In this document: in pieces, positions 23,727 to 34,039 of the stretch
Numbering within the stretch: position 1 is the first letter of the stretch
Layout of the letters: every line of letters starts with the position of its first letter
Assembly (NCBI GenBank): GCA_945862265.1
Contig: CAMAXP010000039.1
Coordinates: 1-44,212 of the forward strand
Length of the DNA: 44,212 bases
Direction of reading: 5' to 3'
Source of the DNA: Bordetella parapertussis
Lineage (GTDB): Bacteria > Pseudomonadota > Gammaproteobacteria > Burkholderiales > SG8-39
Program-made: the position numbers and the translations under genes
The notes under the pieces: generated by a model
Told to the model about the DNA's origin: nothing
Seen by the model: the letters and a program-made list of their open reading frames with translations, nothing else
Databases searched by the model: none

Positions 23727-24608
23727 CTACCGTGGCTTGCGCGGCTTTCCGGGGGCGGTCGCCGCGGGCAGGGCCAGGGCCTTCTCGTACAGGGCGTTTT
23801 TCGATGCGCCAGTGATGCGCGCAGCAATGCGCGCCGAATCACTGACCGAGTGATCCTCGAGGAGGATGCGCAGCACACGCTCCGACTCGCCGTCGTCCTC
23901 TGCGACCGCGGCGGGCCGCGGTCCGAGCACCAGCACGAACTCGCCTTGCTGGCGGTGGGGGTCGCCCTCGACCCAGGCGCGCGCCTCCCCCAGCGCAAGC
24001 CGGGCCACCTCCTCGAACTTCTTGGTCAGTTCCCGGGCAATCACGAGTTCGCGCGCTTCGCCAAATGCGGCAACGAGGTCGACGACTGTCTCGAGGATGC
24101 GGTGGGGGGCTTCGTAGAAAATCACCGGGCAGTCGGAGTCCAGGGCCGCAAGGGCCTTGCGCCGCGCGCTGCCCGAGGCCGGCAGGAACCCCGCGAACAG
24201 GAACCGGGAGGCGAGGAACCCGCTGGCGCTGTATGCAGCGATCGCTGCGTTCGGTCCGGGCACCGGGATCACGCGGATGCCTGCACGATGCGCCGCTTCC
24301 ACCACGAGGGCGCCGGGATCGGACACCGCCGGGGTGCCGGCATCGCTTACCAGTGCGACGGTCGTCCCGGCCAGGAGCCTGTCCACCAGTCTTGCGCCGG
24401 CGGTGCGCTCATTGTGCTCATGCAGGGCCACTGTTTTTGCCGTGATGCCGTGCGCGGCGAGCAGCGGGCGCGTCGTCCGCGTGTCTTCGCACGCCACCAG
24501 GTCGGCCGCGGCAAGTGCTTCGCGCGCGCGCGGCGACAGGTCGGACAGGTTGCCGATCGGCGTGGCGACGACGTAAAGCGTTGCGGGGGTGGTGAGGGAT
24601 TCGGTCAT
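23727..24608 (-). CDS. rsmI: 16S rRNA (cytidine(1402)-2'-O)-methyltransferase
   Basis: A 293-residue tetrapyrrole-methylase-fold enzyme that 2'-O-methylates C1402 in the ribosomal decoding centre. Family motifs are TLYVVATPIGNLSDLSPRA, CEDTRTTRPLL, ALVSDAGTPAVSDPG, PVPGPNAAIAAYSASG and YEAPHRILETV. Length is normal. The ATG at 24608 precedes MTESLTTPATLYVV; an upstream frame extension looks non-coding. It is divergent from yraN with about 40 bases between, the same pairing as E. coli rsmI(yraL)/yraN except that lpoA is missing, as is usual outside gammaproteobacteria. Confidence 0.97.
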   Translation of the reverse strand: MTESLTTPATLYVVATPIGNLSDLSPRAREALAAADLVACEDTRTTRPLLAAHGITAKTVALHEHNERTAGARLVDRLLAGTTVALVSDAGTPAVSDPGALVVEAAHRAGIRVIPVPGPNAAIAAYSASGFLASRFLFAGFLPASGSARRKALAALDSDCPVIFYEAPHRILETVVDLVAAFGEARELVIARELTKKFEEVARLALGEARAWVEGDPHRQQGEFVLVLGPRPAAVAEDDGESERVLRILLEDHSVSDSARIAARITGASKNALYEKALALPAATAPGKPRKPR

Positions 24609-24649
24609 GGAGTTCCAAGTCAACGCCGATTGTGCGGCTTCGTTAGGGG

Positions 24650-25024
24650 ATGAGCAACCACACAGGGGCAGGGACCATGGACAATGCGTCGGCGGGCCGC
24701 CGGGCGGAAGAACTTGCCGAGAGGCTCCTCTCGGGCGCGGGGCTCGCAATCATTGCGCGCAATTTCCGCTGCCGGCATGGCGAGATCGACCTGATCGCGC
24801 GGGAAGGCGACACGTTTGTGTTTTGCGAAGTCCGCCTGCGCACAAGCTCGGCCTTCGGTGGGGCGGCCGAGAGCATCACCGGCAGAAAGCAGGCGCGCAT
24901 CGCCGCGGCGGCGCGCTATTTCCTCACCGCGCGGCCCGAGGCGCCGTGCCGCTTCGACGTGCTGCTCCTCCAGACGCTGGACCTCGCGCGGGTCCAGTGG
25001 ATCCGCAATGCCTTTACGGTCTGA
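24650..25024 (+). CDS. yraN: YraN family (UPF0102) putative nuclease-fold protein
   Basis: A 124-residue protein of the UPF0102 family, which has a restriction-endonuclease-like fold. The candidate active-site residues are in GEIDLIAREGDTFVFCEVRLR, preceded by GRRAEELAERLLSGAG, with a SITGRKQARIAAAARYF helix after. The nuclease role is inferred from the fold. A second in-frame ATG at 24677 has a better upstream GGCAGGGA and may be the real start, giving 115 residues. It overlaps the HIRAN gene by 17 bases. Confidence 0.92.
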   Translation: MSNHTGAGTMDNASAGRRAEELAERLLSGAGLAIIARNFRCRHGEIDLIAREGDTFVFCEVRLRTSSAFGGAAESITGRKQARIAAAARYFLTARPEAPCRFDVLLLQTLDLARVQWIRNAFTV

Positions 25025-25427
25025 AGCCGCCGGGTTCGCGATTGCCCTGGCCCCAGCCCTGGCCCTGTCCTTTGGCGCGGCGATCGCATCGACGCCTGCC
25101 GCTGCCGCAGACCGGCCGGCCAGCGTGCGGATGCTGGTGCAGGATTCCCCACTGGCGGGCTTTCGCCATGCGGAGGCCGGCGCCGTATGGCTCGAGTTGC
25201 GCGCGGGAGATGGCGTTGCGCTGGTCCGTGAACCCGACAACCCGTTCGACCAAAACGCGGTGCGGGTGGAGTGGCGGGGTCGCAAGCTCGGGTATGTCCC
25301 GCGTCGCGACAATGCGGCCCTCGCGTGGGCCCTGGATCGTGGCGAGGTGCTGCACGCCCGCATCAGTCGCGCCGAGTGGCATCCCAACCCTGCCCGACGC
25401 ATCGCCTTCCAGGTCTTTGTCGAATGA
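25008..25427 (+). CDS. Secreted HIRAN-domain protein
   Basis: A 139-residue protein. Residues 1-36 look like a signal peptide (hydrophobic FAIALAPALALSFGAAIA, then an A-rich cleavage region before DRPASV). A HIRAN domain follows at about 50-135: GFRHAEAGAVWLELRAGD, LVREPDNPFDQNAVRVEW and LGYVPRRDNAALAWALDRG. HIRAN domains bind 3' ends of single-stranded DNA in HLTF/Rad5 helicases; free-standing bacterial versions are uncharacterised. The ATG at 25008 is inside the end of yraN and was chosen because it starts the signal peptide. The predicted export does not fit DNA binding in the cytoplasm. Confidence 0.82.
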   Translation: MPLRSEAAGFAIALAPALALSFGAAIASTPAAAADRPASVRMLVQDSPLAGFRHAEAGAVWLELRAGDGVALVREPDNPFDQNAVRVEWRGRKLGYVPRRDNAALAWALDRGEVLHARISRAEWHPNPARRIAFQVFVE

Positions 25428-25437
25428 GGATGGGGTG

Positions 25438-25443
25438 TAAAAT
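25438..25443 (+). promoter_or_regulatory. Extended -10 element directly upstream of the SIS gene
   Basis: TG followed by TAAAAT, ending six bases before the ATG at 25450. Transcription would begin at the start codon, giving a leaderless mRNA; no Shine-Dalgarno lies at the usual distance. The -35 (TTGTCG at 25417-25422) is weak and its spacer short. Confidence 0.35.
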
Positions 25444-25449
25444 CACCGC

Positions 25450-26073
25450 ATGAAACCAACAGACAACAGCGCCCTCGAGTTGGAACTCGCTGCGCGCGTG
25501 ACGGGGCATTTCTCCGCGAGCGCCAGCCTCAAGGCGGCATCCGCCCGCGAATTGTCCGGGCCCATTGCGCGCGCCATCTCGGCAATGGCCGGGAGCCTGC
25601 GCGCCGGCGGCAAGGTGCTCGCCTGCGGCAACGGCGGGTCGGCCGCGGACGCACAGCATTTTTCCGCGGAACTTCTCAACCGGTTCGAGATCGAAAGGCC
25701 GCCGCTGGCGGCAATTGCGCTGACGACCGACACCTCAACGCTGACCGCGATCGGCAACGACTACGACTTTGTGCAGGTGTTCGAAAAGCAGGTGCAGGGG
25801 CTGGGCCGGGCAGGCGACGTGCTGCTCGGGATTTCCACTTCCGGCAATTCACGCAACGTGATTGCGGCGATGCGCGCGGCTTCCAAGGCAGGCATGCGCA
25901 TCGTGGCACTGACGGGGCGGGGCGGCGGCGAGATGGCCGGCGCACTGGGGCCGGAAGACGTGCATATCTGTGTCCCGCACACCGTCACTGCGCGCATCCA
26001 GGAGGTCCACCTCCTCGTGCTGCATTGCCTGTGCGACGGGATCGACGCGGTACTTTTTGGAGCAAAGCAATGA
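25450..26073 (+). CDS. SIS-domain protein, DiaA/GmhA-like
   Basis: A 207-residue SIS (sugar isomerase) domain protein. The phosphosugar loop is [19 protein letters not shown], followed by [17 protein letters not shown]. Overall wording ([33 protein letters not shown]) and gene order match DiaA, the DnaA-binding replication regulator of E. coli. However, it retains the H-x3-E (HFSAE) and Q/H (RIQEVH) positions used by GmhA, sedoheptulose-7-phosphate isomerase; E. coli DiaA, as I recall its sequence, has lost the glutamate. With rfaE2 two genes downstream, a heptose role is possible. It overlaps the lipoprotein gene by ATGA. Confidence 0.88.
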   Translation: MKPTDNSALELELAARVTGHFSASASLKAASARELSGPIARAISAMAGSLRAGGKVLACGNGGSAADAQHFSAELLNRFEIERPPLAAIALTTDTSTLTAIGNDYDFVQVFEKQVQGLGRAGDVLLGISTSGNSRNVIAAMRAASKAGMRIVALTGRGGGEMAGALGPEDVHICVPHTVTARIQEVHLLVLHCLCDGIDAVLFGAKQ

Positions 26074-26711
26074 GAAAAGCTGGCTGGCTTGTGCTGGTTT
26101 CCGCGATTGTCGCGGCGCCGGTTCTGCAGGGATGCATTCCCGTGGCTGCGGTGGGGGTCGGTGGCGTCCTTGCCTCGGCGAACGATCGCCGCACCTCCGG
26201 CACGCAGATCGAGGACGAGGGCATCGAACTGCGCGCCTCGAACCGGATCAGCGAGCGGTGGGGCGACAAGGTGCACATCAACGTGACCTCTTACAACCGC
26301 GCCGTCCTGGTCTCCGGCGAGGTCCCGAATGCCGAGATCAAGGCGGCCATCGGGCAGGTCATTGCCGGCGTGGCCAACGTTCGCGGCGTGACGGACGAGG
26401 TGGTGGTGGCCGGCGGCACATCGCTGTCGTCGCGGACCAACGACGCCTACATCACCTCGAAGGTCAAGGCTCGGTTCGTCGATGCGAATTCCTTCAACCC
26501 GTTCCACGTCAAGGTGGTCACCGAGAATTCGACGGTCTACCTGATGGGGATCGTCACCGAGGCCGAGGCCAAGGCCGCCACGGATGTCGCCCGCACCACC
26601 GGCGGCGTGCGCAAGGTCGTGCGCCTTTTAGAGTTCTGCCAGCCGACCGATGCCGTGTGTCGCCCCCCGGCGCCGGCCAAGGCCGACGCGGCGAAGCCCG
26701 CGGCCAAGTAA
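26070..26711 (+). CDS. BON-domain outer-membrane lipoprotein, DolP-like
   Basis: A 213-residue lipoprotein. The signal peptide ends in the lipobox LQGC with C22 as the lipid site; isoleucine at +2 is compatible with outer-membrane sorting. Two BON domains follow at about residues 58-115 ([26 protein letters not shown]) and 135-190 ([19 protein letters not shown]). E. coli DolP (YraP) has the same architecture and supports outer-membrane integrity and BAM. The gene overlaps the SIS gene by ATGA, as diaA-dolP neighbours do in E. coli. A proline/alanine/lysine tail closes the protein. Confidence 0.92.
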   Translation: MRKAGWLVLVSAIVAAPVLQGCIPVAAVGVGGVLASANDRRTSGTQIEDEGIELRASNRISERWGDKVHINVTSYNRAVLVSGEVPNAEIKAAIGQVIAGVANVRGVTDEVVVAGGTSLSSRTNDAYITSKVKARFVDANSFNPFHVKVVTENSTVYLMGIVTEAEAKAATDVARTTGGVRKVVRLLEFCQPTDAVCRPPAPAKADAAKPAAK

Positions 26712-26712
26712 C

Positions 26713-27204
26713 GTGAAGTTCGCGGCGCCGGGGTTCGGGCGCAAGGTCCTCCCGCCCGCCGCGGTCGCGGCAGGCGTGCCGGCGGCGGCGCGGCCGCTGG
26801 TGTTCACCAACGGCGTATTCGATGTCCTGCATTGCGGCCATGTGACCTGCCTCGCGCAGGCCCGCGCCCTCGGCGCGGCGCTCGTCGTTGCGCTGAACAG
26901 CGATGCTTCAGTCCGCCGGCTCGGCAAGGGCGACGATCGCCCGGTCAATCCGCTCGCCGACCGGGTCGCGGTGATCGCCGCGCTCGAGTCGGTCGATTAC
27001 GTCACCTGGTTCGAGGAAGACACGCCCCTCGCACTGATCGAGGCGATCCGCCCCGACATCCTCGTCAAGGGCGGCGACTGGGGCGTCGAGAAGATTGTCG
27101 GCTCGGATTTAGTACTCTCGCGCGGCGGGCGAGTGTTCTCCATCCCCTTCGAGCACGAGCGCTCGACCACGACCCTGCTTCAGCGGATCCGCAGCTCGAA
27201 ATAG
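26713..27204 (+). CDS. rfaE2: D-glycero-beta-D-manno-heptose 1-phosphate adenylyltransferase
   Basis: A 163-residue nucleotidyltransferase equal to the C-terminal half of E. coli HldE. It activates heptose phosphate to ADP-heptose for LPS core. Key motifs are FTNGVFDVLHCGHV (H40-x-G-H43), LNSDASVRRLGKG, RPVNPLADR, ILVKGGDW and the ending FEHERSTTTLLQRIR. The GTG at 26713, one base after the lipoprotein stop, is taken as start; an ATG at 26650 would overlap the previous gene by about 60 bases. The kinase half (rfaE1) is not in the window. Confidence 0.95.
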   Translation: MKFAAPGFGRKVLPPAAVAAGVPAAARPLVFTNGVFDVLHCGHVTCLAQARALGAALVVALNSDASVRRLGKGDDRPVNPLADRVAVIAALESVDYVTWFEEDTPLALIEAIRPDILVKGGDWGVEKIVGSDLVLSRGGRVFSIPFEHERSTTTLLQRIRSSK

Positions 27205-27254
27205 AGGGCGCCGGGGATCGGACTGGTGCGGGCTGTCGAGTTAAACTACGCGGC

Positions 27255-27774
27255 ATGAAGCTGCACCAGTTGAAGATCGATTTCAATGCCGAGCAGGATC
27301 GGCTCCTGATGCTCGTGTCCACGGACGACGGGGCGGAGGTGCGCATGTGGATTACGCGCCGCTTCGTGAAGCTCCTCTGGCCGCTGCTGGTCAAGCTCGC
27401 CGAGGAGGCCAGCCCGCGGATCAAGGTGCAGGCCAGCCCCGAGGCGCGCAAGGCGCTGCTCGGCATCGAGCACCAGAAGGCCGTCCAGCGCGCGGATTTC
27501 TCCAAGCCTTTCCAGCAGGCGGCCCGGTCCACGCCGCTCGGGGCAGAGCCGCTGCTGCTGGCCCGCATCCAGACGGGCAACGACCCGAAAGGCTTGCCTG
27601 TGGTGTCGTTGCATCCCACGAGCGGGCAGGGCATTACGCTGACGCTCGACGAGGTGCTCCTGCACTCGGTCTGCCGGCTGTTGCAGGCCGCCGTCAGCAA
27701 GAGCGACTGGGAGATCGAACTGAAACTGCCGGGCGCGGAGCCTGAGCCGGTCGACGCGCCCGAGTCGCGGACGC

Positions 27775-27782
<8 letters not shown>
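27255..27782 (+). CDS. Conserved hypothetical protein
   Basis: A 175-residue soluble protein that I do not recognise as a named family. It starts MKLHQLKIDFNAEQDRLLMLV, contains EVRMWITRRFVKLLWPLLVKLAEE and a long central charged helix, and ends in a proline/glutamate-rich tail. Good codon use and a clear start argue that it is real. A TAAACT word (27242-27247) ends seven bases before the ATG, again suggesting a leaderless start. Its last eight bases overlap the convergent ABC-F gene. The short beta-strand/helix N-terminus may be a ligand or partner-binding module; no function is proposed. Confidence 0.78.
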
Positions 27783-29712
<1,930 letters not shown>

Positions 29713-29750
29713 TCCGGGCCGGGCAGGGGTTCGAAGGGGAACGGAGTATA

Positions 29751-31331
29751 ATGCGCGCCCTCGGCAACCTCTTGCCAAAAACACAGGCAATCGCCATCAG
29801 TTCCGGTTTCGAACAACTCGGTCTCATCCCGCCCCTCCTCCAGGCGGTCCACGATCTCGGCTACACGCAACCTTCCCCGATCCAGGAGAAGGCGATCCCC
29901 ATCGTCCTCGCAGGGCGCGACCTCATGGCCGGCGCGCAGACGGGCACCGGCAAGACCGGCGCCTTTGCGCTGCCCACGCTGCAGCGGCTTGCGCCGGTGG
30001 CCTCGAGCAGCACCTCGCCCGCGAAGCACCCGGTGCGCGTGCTCGTGCTCGCACCGACGCGCGAACTCGCGATCCAGGTGGAGGAGAGCTTCAAGGCCTA
30101 TGCCAAGCACCTGCCGATCCGCTCCACCTGCGTGTACGGCGGCGCCGACATGCGCGCGCAGATCGCCGAACTCAAGCGCGGCGTCGAAGTGCTCGTCGCC
30201 ACGCCGGGCCGGCTGCTGGACCACGTGCAGAACAAGACCGTGATGTTCAACCAGGTCAGCGTGCTGATCCTGGACGAGGCCGACCGCATGATGGACATGG
30301 GCTTCATGCCCGACATCCGCCGCATCATCGCGCTGCTGCCGGTGGAGCGGCAGAACCTGCTCTTCTCGGCGACCTTCCCGGACGAGATCAAGAAGCTCGC
30401 GGGGTCGATCCTGCGTAACCCGGTGGCGGTGCAGATTGCCGCGCCGAACGCCGTGGCCGATTTGGTCTCGCACATCGTCCACCCGGTGTCGCGCGAGAAA
30501 AAGCGCGACCTGCTCACGCACCTCATCCGCTCCCGGGACCTGAAGCAGGTGCTGGTGTTCTGCGGCACGCGCATCGGCGCGAACCGCCTCGCGCACCAGC
30601 TGCGCGCCGCCGGCGTGCAGGCCGACGCCATCCACGGCGACAAGTCGCAGGCCGAGCGCCTGGTGGCGCTGGACGCCTTCAAGACCGGCAAGACGGCGGT
30701 GCTGGTGGCCACCGACGTCGCCTCGCGCGGCCTCGACATCGAGGCGCTGCCGCAGGTCATCAACTTCGACATTCCGCATTCGCCCGAGGATTACGTGCAC
30801 CGCATCGGCCGCACGGGCCGCGCCGGGGCCACGGGCGAGGCGATCTCGATCGTGTCGCCGGACGATCTCGACGACCTCGCCGCGATCGAAAAGCTGATCA
30901 AGAAGAAAATCGAGCGGGTGCTGGTGCCGGGCTACGAGCCCGACCTTGCGACGCTGACCACCCTGCTTGGCAAGGAAGCCGCCGACGCGGTGAAAGTGTC
31001 CACGCCGATCGCACCGCAGCCCTCCGCACCCTCGGGTGGGCGTTCGCGCCATGAGCGCCCCGAGCGTTCCGGCCGCCCGGATCGGGGTGAGCGTGGTGAA
31101 CGTGGTGAACGTGGCGACCGCGGCGACCGCGGCGACCGCCCGCACGCTGCGCGCCCCCAGCCGGCTCGCGCGCCCGCGCCGCCGTCGGACCCGATCTTCA
31201 GCAAGCCTTACGAGCCGGGCACCGCGCCCGCGGATGCGACTGCCGGCCCGGCCGCGACCAGCAGCGGGCCCACCCAGCGGCGGGTCCGCCCGATCGGCGC
31301 CCTGCTGGGCGGCCTGCGCCCTAAATCCTGA
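29751..31331 (+). CDS. rhlE: DEAD-box RNA helicase, RhlE type
   Basis: A 526-residue ATP-dependent RNA helicase. Motifs in order are the Q motif GYTQPSPIQ, I AQTGTGKT, Ia PTRELA, II DEAD (LDEADRMMDMGF), III SAT, V ATDVASRGLD and VI HRIGRTGRAG. A basic, disordered tail after about residue 415 carries RG-E and RG-D repeats typical of RhlE. The N-terminus is uncertain: the ATG at 29751 is part of a perfect TATAAT (29747-29752), although a GGAG sits four bases before it. RhlE proteins usually begin close to FEQLGL, so about 18 leading residues may not be translated. It is divergent from the ABC-F gene. Confidence 0.93.
   Translation: MRALGNLLPKTQAIAISSGFEQLGLIPPLLQAVHDLGYTQPSPIQEKAIPIVLAGRDLMAGAQTGTGKTGAFALPTLQRLAPVASSSTSPAKHPVRVLVLAPTRELAIQVEESFKAYAKHLPIRSTCVYGGADMRAQIAELKRGVEVLVATPGRLLDHVQNKTVMFNQVSVLILDEADRMMDMGFMPDIRRIIALLPVERQNLLFSATFPDEIKKLAGSILRNPVAVQIAAPNAVADLVSHIVHPVSREKKRDLLTHLIRSRDLKQVLVFCGTRIGANRLAHQLRAAGVQADAIHGDKSQAERLVALDAFKTGKTAVLVATDVASRGLDIEALPQVINFDIPHSPEDYVHRIGRTGRAGATGEAISIVSPDDLDDLAAIEKLIKKKIERVLVPGYEPDLATLTTLLGKEAADAVKVSTPIAPQPSAPSGGRSRHERPERSGRPDRGERGERGERGDRGDRGDRPHAARPQPARAPAPPSDPIFSKPYEPGTAPADATAGPAATSSGPTQRRVRPIGALLGGLRPKS
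31086..31139 (+). repeat. Nine-base tandem repeat in the helicase tail
   Basis: Six units of nine bases: one GGTGAGCGT, two GGTGAACGT and three identical GGCGACCGC. They encode three G-E-R then three G-D-R tripeptides. The identical units suggest recent slippage expansion that keeps the frame. Confidence 0.8.
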
Positions 31332-31343
31332 ACTTCCGTTCAT

Positions 31344-31390
31344 GAAAGTCCTTGCCCGGAGCCAATCTCCGGGTAGTTGACTTTCCATTT
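31344..31390. terminator. Two-tier hairpin terminator between rhlE and the SDR gene
   Basis: Inner stem CCCGGAG / CTCCGGG (31355-31361 and 31367-31373) with a CCAAT loop. Outer stem GAAAGTC / GACTTTC (31344-31350 and 31379-31385) encloses it through a small internal loop. A short T run follows on the plus strand. It separates two convergent genes. Confidence 0.7.
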
Positions 31391-31400
31391 TTGTAAAAAA

Positions 31401-32153
31401 TCAGACGCAGCGGGCGCCGTCCACTTCGATGCACGAGCCGCTGACCAGTGCGGCTTCGTCCGACGCGAGGTACAGGCAGGCGTTCGCAACATCCAGCGGC
31501 GTCGAGAACCGGCCCAGCGGAATGGTCGACAGGAACGCCTTGCGCGCATCGTCCGTGACCGCGCCCCCCGCGAATTCCGCCGACAGCCCGGTGTCCGGGC
31601 TGAACACCGGGTTCACGCAGTTCACCCGCACGTTGTCCGGGCCGAACTCCCCCGCCATGGATTTGCTCATCAGGATCACCGCGCCCTTCGAGCTGTTGTA
31701 GACGGTGAGGCCCGGGCGCGGGCGCAGGCCGGCGGTCGAGGCCACGTTCACGAAGCATCCGCCGCCCTGCTTGCGGAACGCGGGCAGGGCGTGGATCGCC
31801 GACAGGTAGATGCTCTTCACGTTGACCGCGTAGACCTGGTCGAACTCCGCCTCCGAGACTTCGAGGAAGGCCTTCTTGCGATGGGTCCAGCCAGCGTTGT
31901 TGATCACGATGTCGACCCGGCCGAAGGCGGCTTGCGTGGCGGCGATCAGGTGGGCCCAGTCGGCGCCCCGGGTGACGTCGCCTTTGACGAAAACGGCACT
32001 CTTGCCGATGGCCCCGGCCACGCGCTCCCCGCCGGCCGCACTGATGTCGTTGACCACGACCTTGGCGCCTTCCTCGGCAAAGCGCTTTGCGATGCCCTCG
32101 CCGAATCCCGAGCCTGCGCCGGTGACGATCGCCACCTTGTCCTTGAGCCGCAT
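31401..32153 (-). CDS. Short-chain dehydrogenase/reductase (SDR)
   Basis: A 250-residue classical SDR. The cofactor loop is [11 protein letters not shown] (10-20), D60 (GDVTRG) and NNAG at 85-88; the catalytic residues are N111, S139, Y152 and K156 (YNSSK). [11 protein letters not shown] closes the protein, as in FabG-like enzymes. Aspartate 36 after the second strand favours NAD over NADP. The substrate is unknown; automated names such as glucose dehydrogenase or 3-oxoacyl-ACP reductase would not be safe. A GAAAGGAGA ribosome site supports the start at 32153. It is divergent from ppa. Confidence 0.93.
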   Translation of the reverse strand: MRLKDKVAIVTGAGSGFGEGIAKRFAEEGAKVVVNDISAAGGERVAGAIGKSAVFVKGDVTRGADWAHLIAATQAAFGRVDIVINNAGWTHRKKAFLEVSEAEFDQVYAVNVKSIYLSAIHALPAFRKQGGGCFVNVASTAGLRPRPGLTVYNSSKGAVILMSKSMAGEFGPDNVRVNCVNPVFSPDTGLSAEFAGGAVTDDARKAFLSTIPLGRFSTPLDVANACLYLASDEAALVSGSCIEVDGARCV

Positions 32154-32189
32154 GGAGTCTCCTTTCTTCTTTGGTGTGTGGGGGCATTA

Positions 32190-32195
32190 TAGAAT
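32190..32195 (+). promoter_or_regulatory. Candidate -10 element of ppa
   Basis: TAGAAT within TATAGAAT, 25 bases before the ppa start, which has its own GAAGGGAAAG ribosome site. No convincing -35 is placed at the correct spacing. Confidence 0.35.
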
Positions 32196-32220
32196 CGCGC
32201 ATCGCCCGAAGGGAAAGCCC

Positions 32221-32769
32221 ATGAACCTCGATCGAGTCACCACCGGCCGCGACGTGCCGAACGACATCAACGTGATCATCGAGATCCCGATGAATGCCGA
32301 ACCCATCAAGTACGAGGTGGACAAGGAGACCGGCGCGATGTTCGTCGACCGGTTCATGTCGACCGCGATGCACTACCCCTGCAACTATGGATACATCCCG
32401 CACACGCTTTCCGGCGACGGGGATCCGGTGGACGTGCTGGTGCTGTCGCCGTTCCCGCTGATCACCGGGGTGGTGCTGCGCTGCCGTCCGGTGGGCATGC
32501 TCAAGATGGAGGACGAGGCCGGGGAGGACACCAAGCTCCTCGCCGTGCCGATCGACAAGCTCACGAGCCTCTACCGGACGGTCAATTCGCCGCGCGACCT
32601 GCCTGAACTCACGCTCGCGCAGATCGCCCACTTCTTCCAGCACTACAAGGACCTCGAGCCCGGCAAGTGGGTGAAGGTGGAGGGCTGGGTGGGGCCGCAG
32701 GAGGCCAAGCAGGAGATCCTCGATGGCGTGGCGCGCTACGCAAGGGCGAGGAAGAAGCCCAAATTTTGA
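32221..32769 (+). CDS. ppa: Inorganic pyrophosphatase
   Basis: A 182-residue family I soluble pyrophosphatase that hydrolyses PPi to phosphate and so drives biosynthetic reactions. The active-site segments [13 protein letters not shown] and the [10 protein letters not shown] signature, with its three metal-binding aspartates, are intact, as are [16 protein letters not shown] and the [14 protein letters not shown] motif. Length is typical. It stands alone, divergent from the SDR gene and convergent with the next gene. Only a weak five-base hairpin (GAACC/GGTTC at 32776-32789) lies after it. Confidence 0.97.
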   Translation: MNLDRVTTGRDVPNDINVIIEIPMNAEPIKYEVDKETGAMFVDRFMSTAMHYPCNYGYIPHTLSGDGDPVDVLVLSPFPLITGVVLRCRPVGMLKMEDEAGEDTKLLAVPIDKLTSLYRTVNSPRDLPELTLAQIAHFFQHYKDLEPGKWVKVEGWVGPQEAKQEILDGVARYARARKKPKF

Positions 32770-32822
32770 ACAGGTGAACCCTACGGTTCCCCCGTTACCC
32801 CCTCCCCAACCAAACTCTATTT

Positions 32823-33941
32823 CTATTTATCGCTTTTGAACGGGCTGTGCTCGCTCAGTTCGTTGACGTACTTCGCGATGCCCGCAGTTTCACGTTCGAG
32901 GTATTCCTCGATCGCCTTGGAGAACTGCGGGTGGGCCAGCCAGTGCGCGGACTGCGTTTCCACCGGCAGGAGGCCGCGGAAAAGCTTGTGCTCCCCCTGC
33001 GCGCCGCCTTCGAAAGTCTTCAGCTTGCGCGCGATGGCGAAGTCGATCGCCTGGTAGTAGCAGGCCTCGAAGTGCAGCAGGGGCACGTATTCGAGGGCGC
33101 CCCAGTAGCGGCCATATAGCGTGTCGGGGGTATGCAGGTTGAACGCGCCGCCGATGGCTTTTCCTTCGCGCTCGGCGAGGATCAGCAGGGTGTGCTCCGG
33201 CATCGACTCGCCGATTCGCTGGAAGAACTCCAGGTTCAGGTAAGGCGTCGACTGGTGCATCCGGTAGGTGTGGCGATAGCACCGGTTGAAGAACTCCCAG
33301 TGCTCCGGAGCGATCTGCGTCCCGGTCAGGTGCCGGAAGGTCACGCCGGCCTCGCGGACCTTCCTGCGCTCCTGCTTGAGGTTCTTCCTTTTCTGGTGCG
33401 CCATGCGCGAGAGGAAGTCGTCGAAATCCGTGTACCCGTCGTTCCTCCAGTGGAACTGCACCGTGCGCCGCATCAGCATGCCCCGGCCGTGCATCAGTGC
33501 GGCCTCGCCCTCCGGCGGGAACAGGATGTGGAGCGAAGACACGCCCTTGGCGAGATCCAGGGCCTTGCCGATCAGGAGTTCGCGATCCGCATCATTGCCT
33601 GCCAGCACGCGTGTGCCGGTGACGGGCGTGAAGGGCACCGCGCAGAGCAGCTTGGGGTAGTACTCCAGCCCGTGGCGCGAGTACGCGTCAGCCCACGCCC
33701 AGTCGAAGACGTACTCGCCGTAGGAGTGGGTCTTCAGGAACATCGGCATCGCCCCGGCGAGTTCATTGTCCCTCTCCAGCACGAGGATCTGCGGCTGCCA
33801 GCCGGTGCGCGCCGATGCGCAGCCTGTGTCGATCAGCGCGTGGAGGAACTCGTGGCGCAGGAAGGGGTTGCCACCGCTCCAGCGGTTCCAGGCCGCGGGG
33901 TCGACGCCGCCGAGGGATTCGAGAATGCGGAGGCGGATCAC
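32823..33941 (-). CDS. FemAB/GNAT-like N-acyltransferase (DUF482 family)
   Basis: A 372-residue protein with a GNAT/FemAB-like acyltransferase fold, family PF04339-type. Recognisable segments are WNRWSGGNPFLRHEFLHALIDTGCA at the start, VFDWAWADAYSRHGLEYYPKLLCAVPFTPVTG, RMAHQKRKNLKQERRKV and YGRYWGALEYVPLLHFEACYYQAI. Proteins of this type are often labelled peptidogalycan biosynthesis or GNAT family; substrate and acyl donor are not known. The start at 33941 fits the conserved N-terminus. It is divergent from nadE with about 100 bases between, and converges on ppa. Confidence 0.9.
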   Translation of the reverse strand: MIRLRILESLGGVDPAAWNRWSGGNPFLRHEFLHALIDTGCASARTGWQPQILVLERDNELAGAMPMFLKTHSYGEYVFDWAWADAYSRHGLEYYPKLLCAVPFTPVTGTRVLAGNDADRELLIGKALDLAKGVSSLHILFPPEGEAALMHGRGMLMRRTVQFHWRNDGYTDFDDFLSRMAHQKRKNLKQERRKVREAGVTFRHLTGTQIAPEHWEFFNRCYRHTYRMHQSTPYLNLEFFQRIGESMPEHTLLILAEREGKAIGGAFNLHTPDTLYGRYWGALEYVPLLHFEACYYQAIDFAIARKLKTFEGGAQGEHKLFRGLLPVETQSAHWLAHPQFSKAIEEYLERETAGIAKYVNELSEHSPFKSDK

Positions 33942-34039
33942 TGCGGTGGCGGAGCCTGTGTGGAGTGCGGGAAGCGGACGGCATTATTCCGGATGGTGCG
34001 GGCACCGGGCAAGCGCCGCGTTTGCGGTATATTCGACGC

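Noticed and set aside
24818..24846. YraN active-site motif reading EVR instead of EVK, as a possible loss of nuclease activity
   Set aside because: The E. coli YraN sequence that I recall also has EVRYR, so arginine is normal for this branch.
26650..26712. Upstream ATG for rfaE2
   Set aside because: It would overlap the lipoprotein gene by about 60 bases and add a proline/arginine-rich stretch unlike the family; the GTG directly after the stop is more plausible.
32776..32789. Hairpin GAACC-CTAC-GGTTC after ppa as a terminator
   Set aside because: The five-base stem is short and no T run follows; too weak to list as a terminator.
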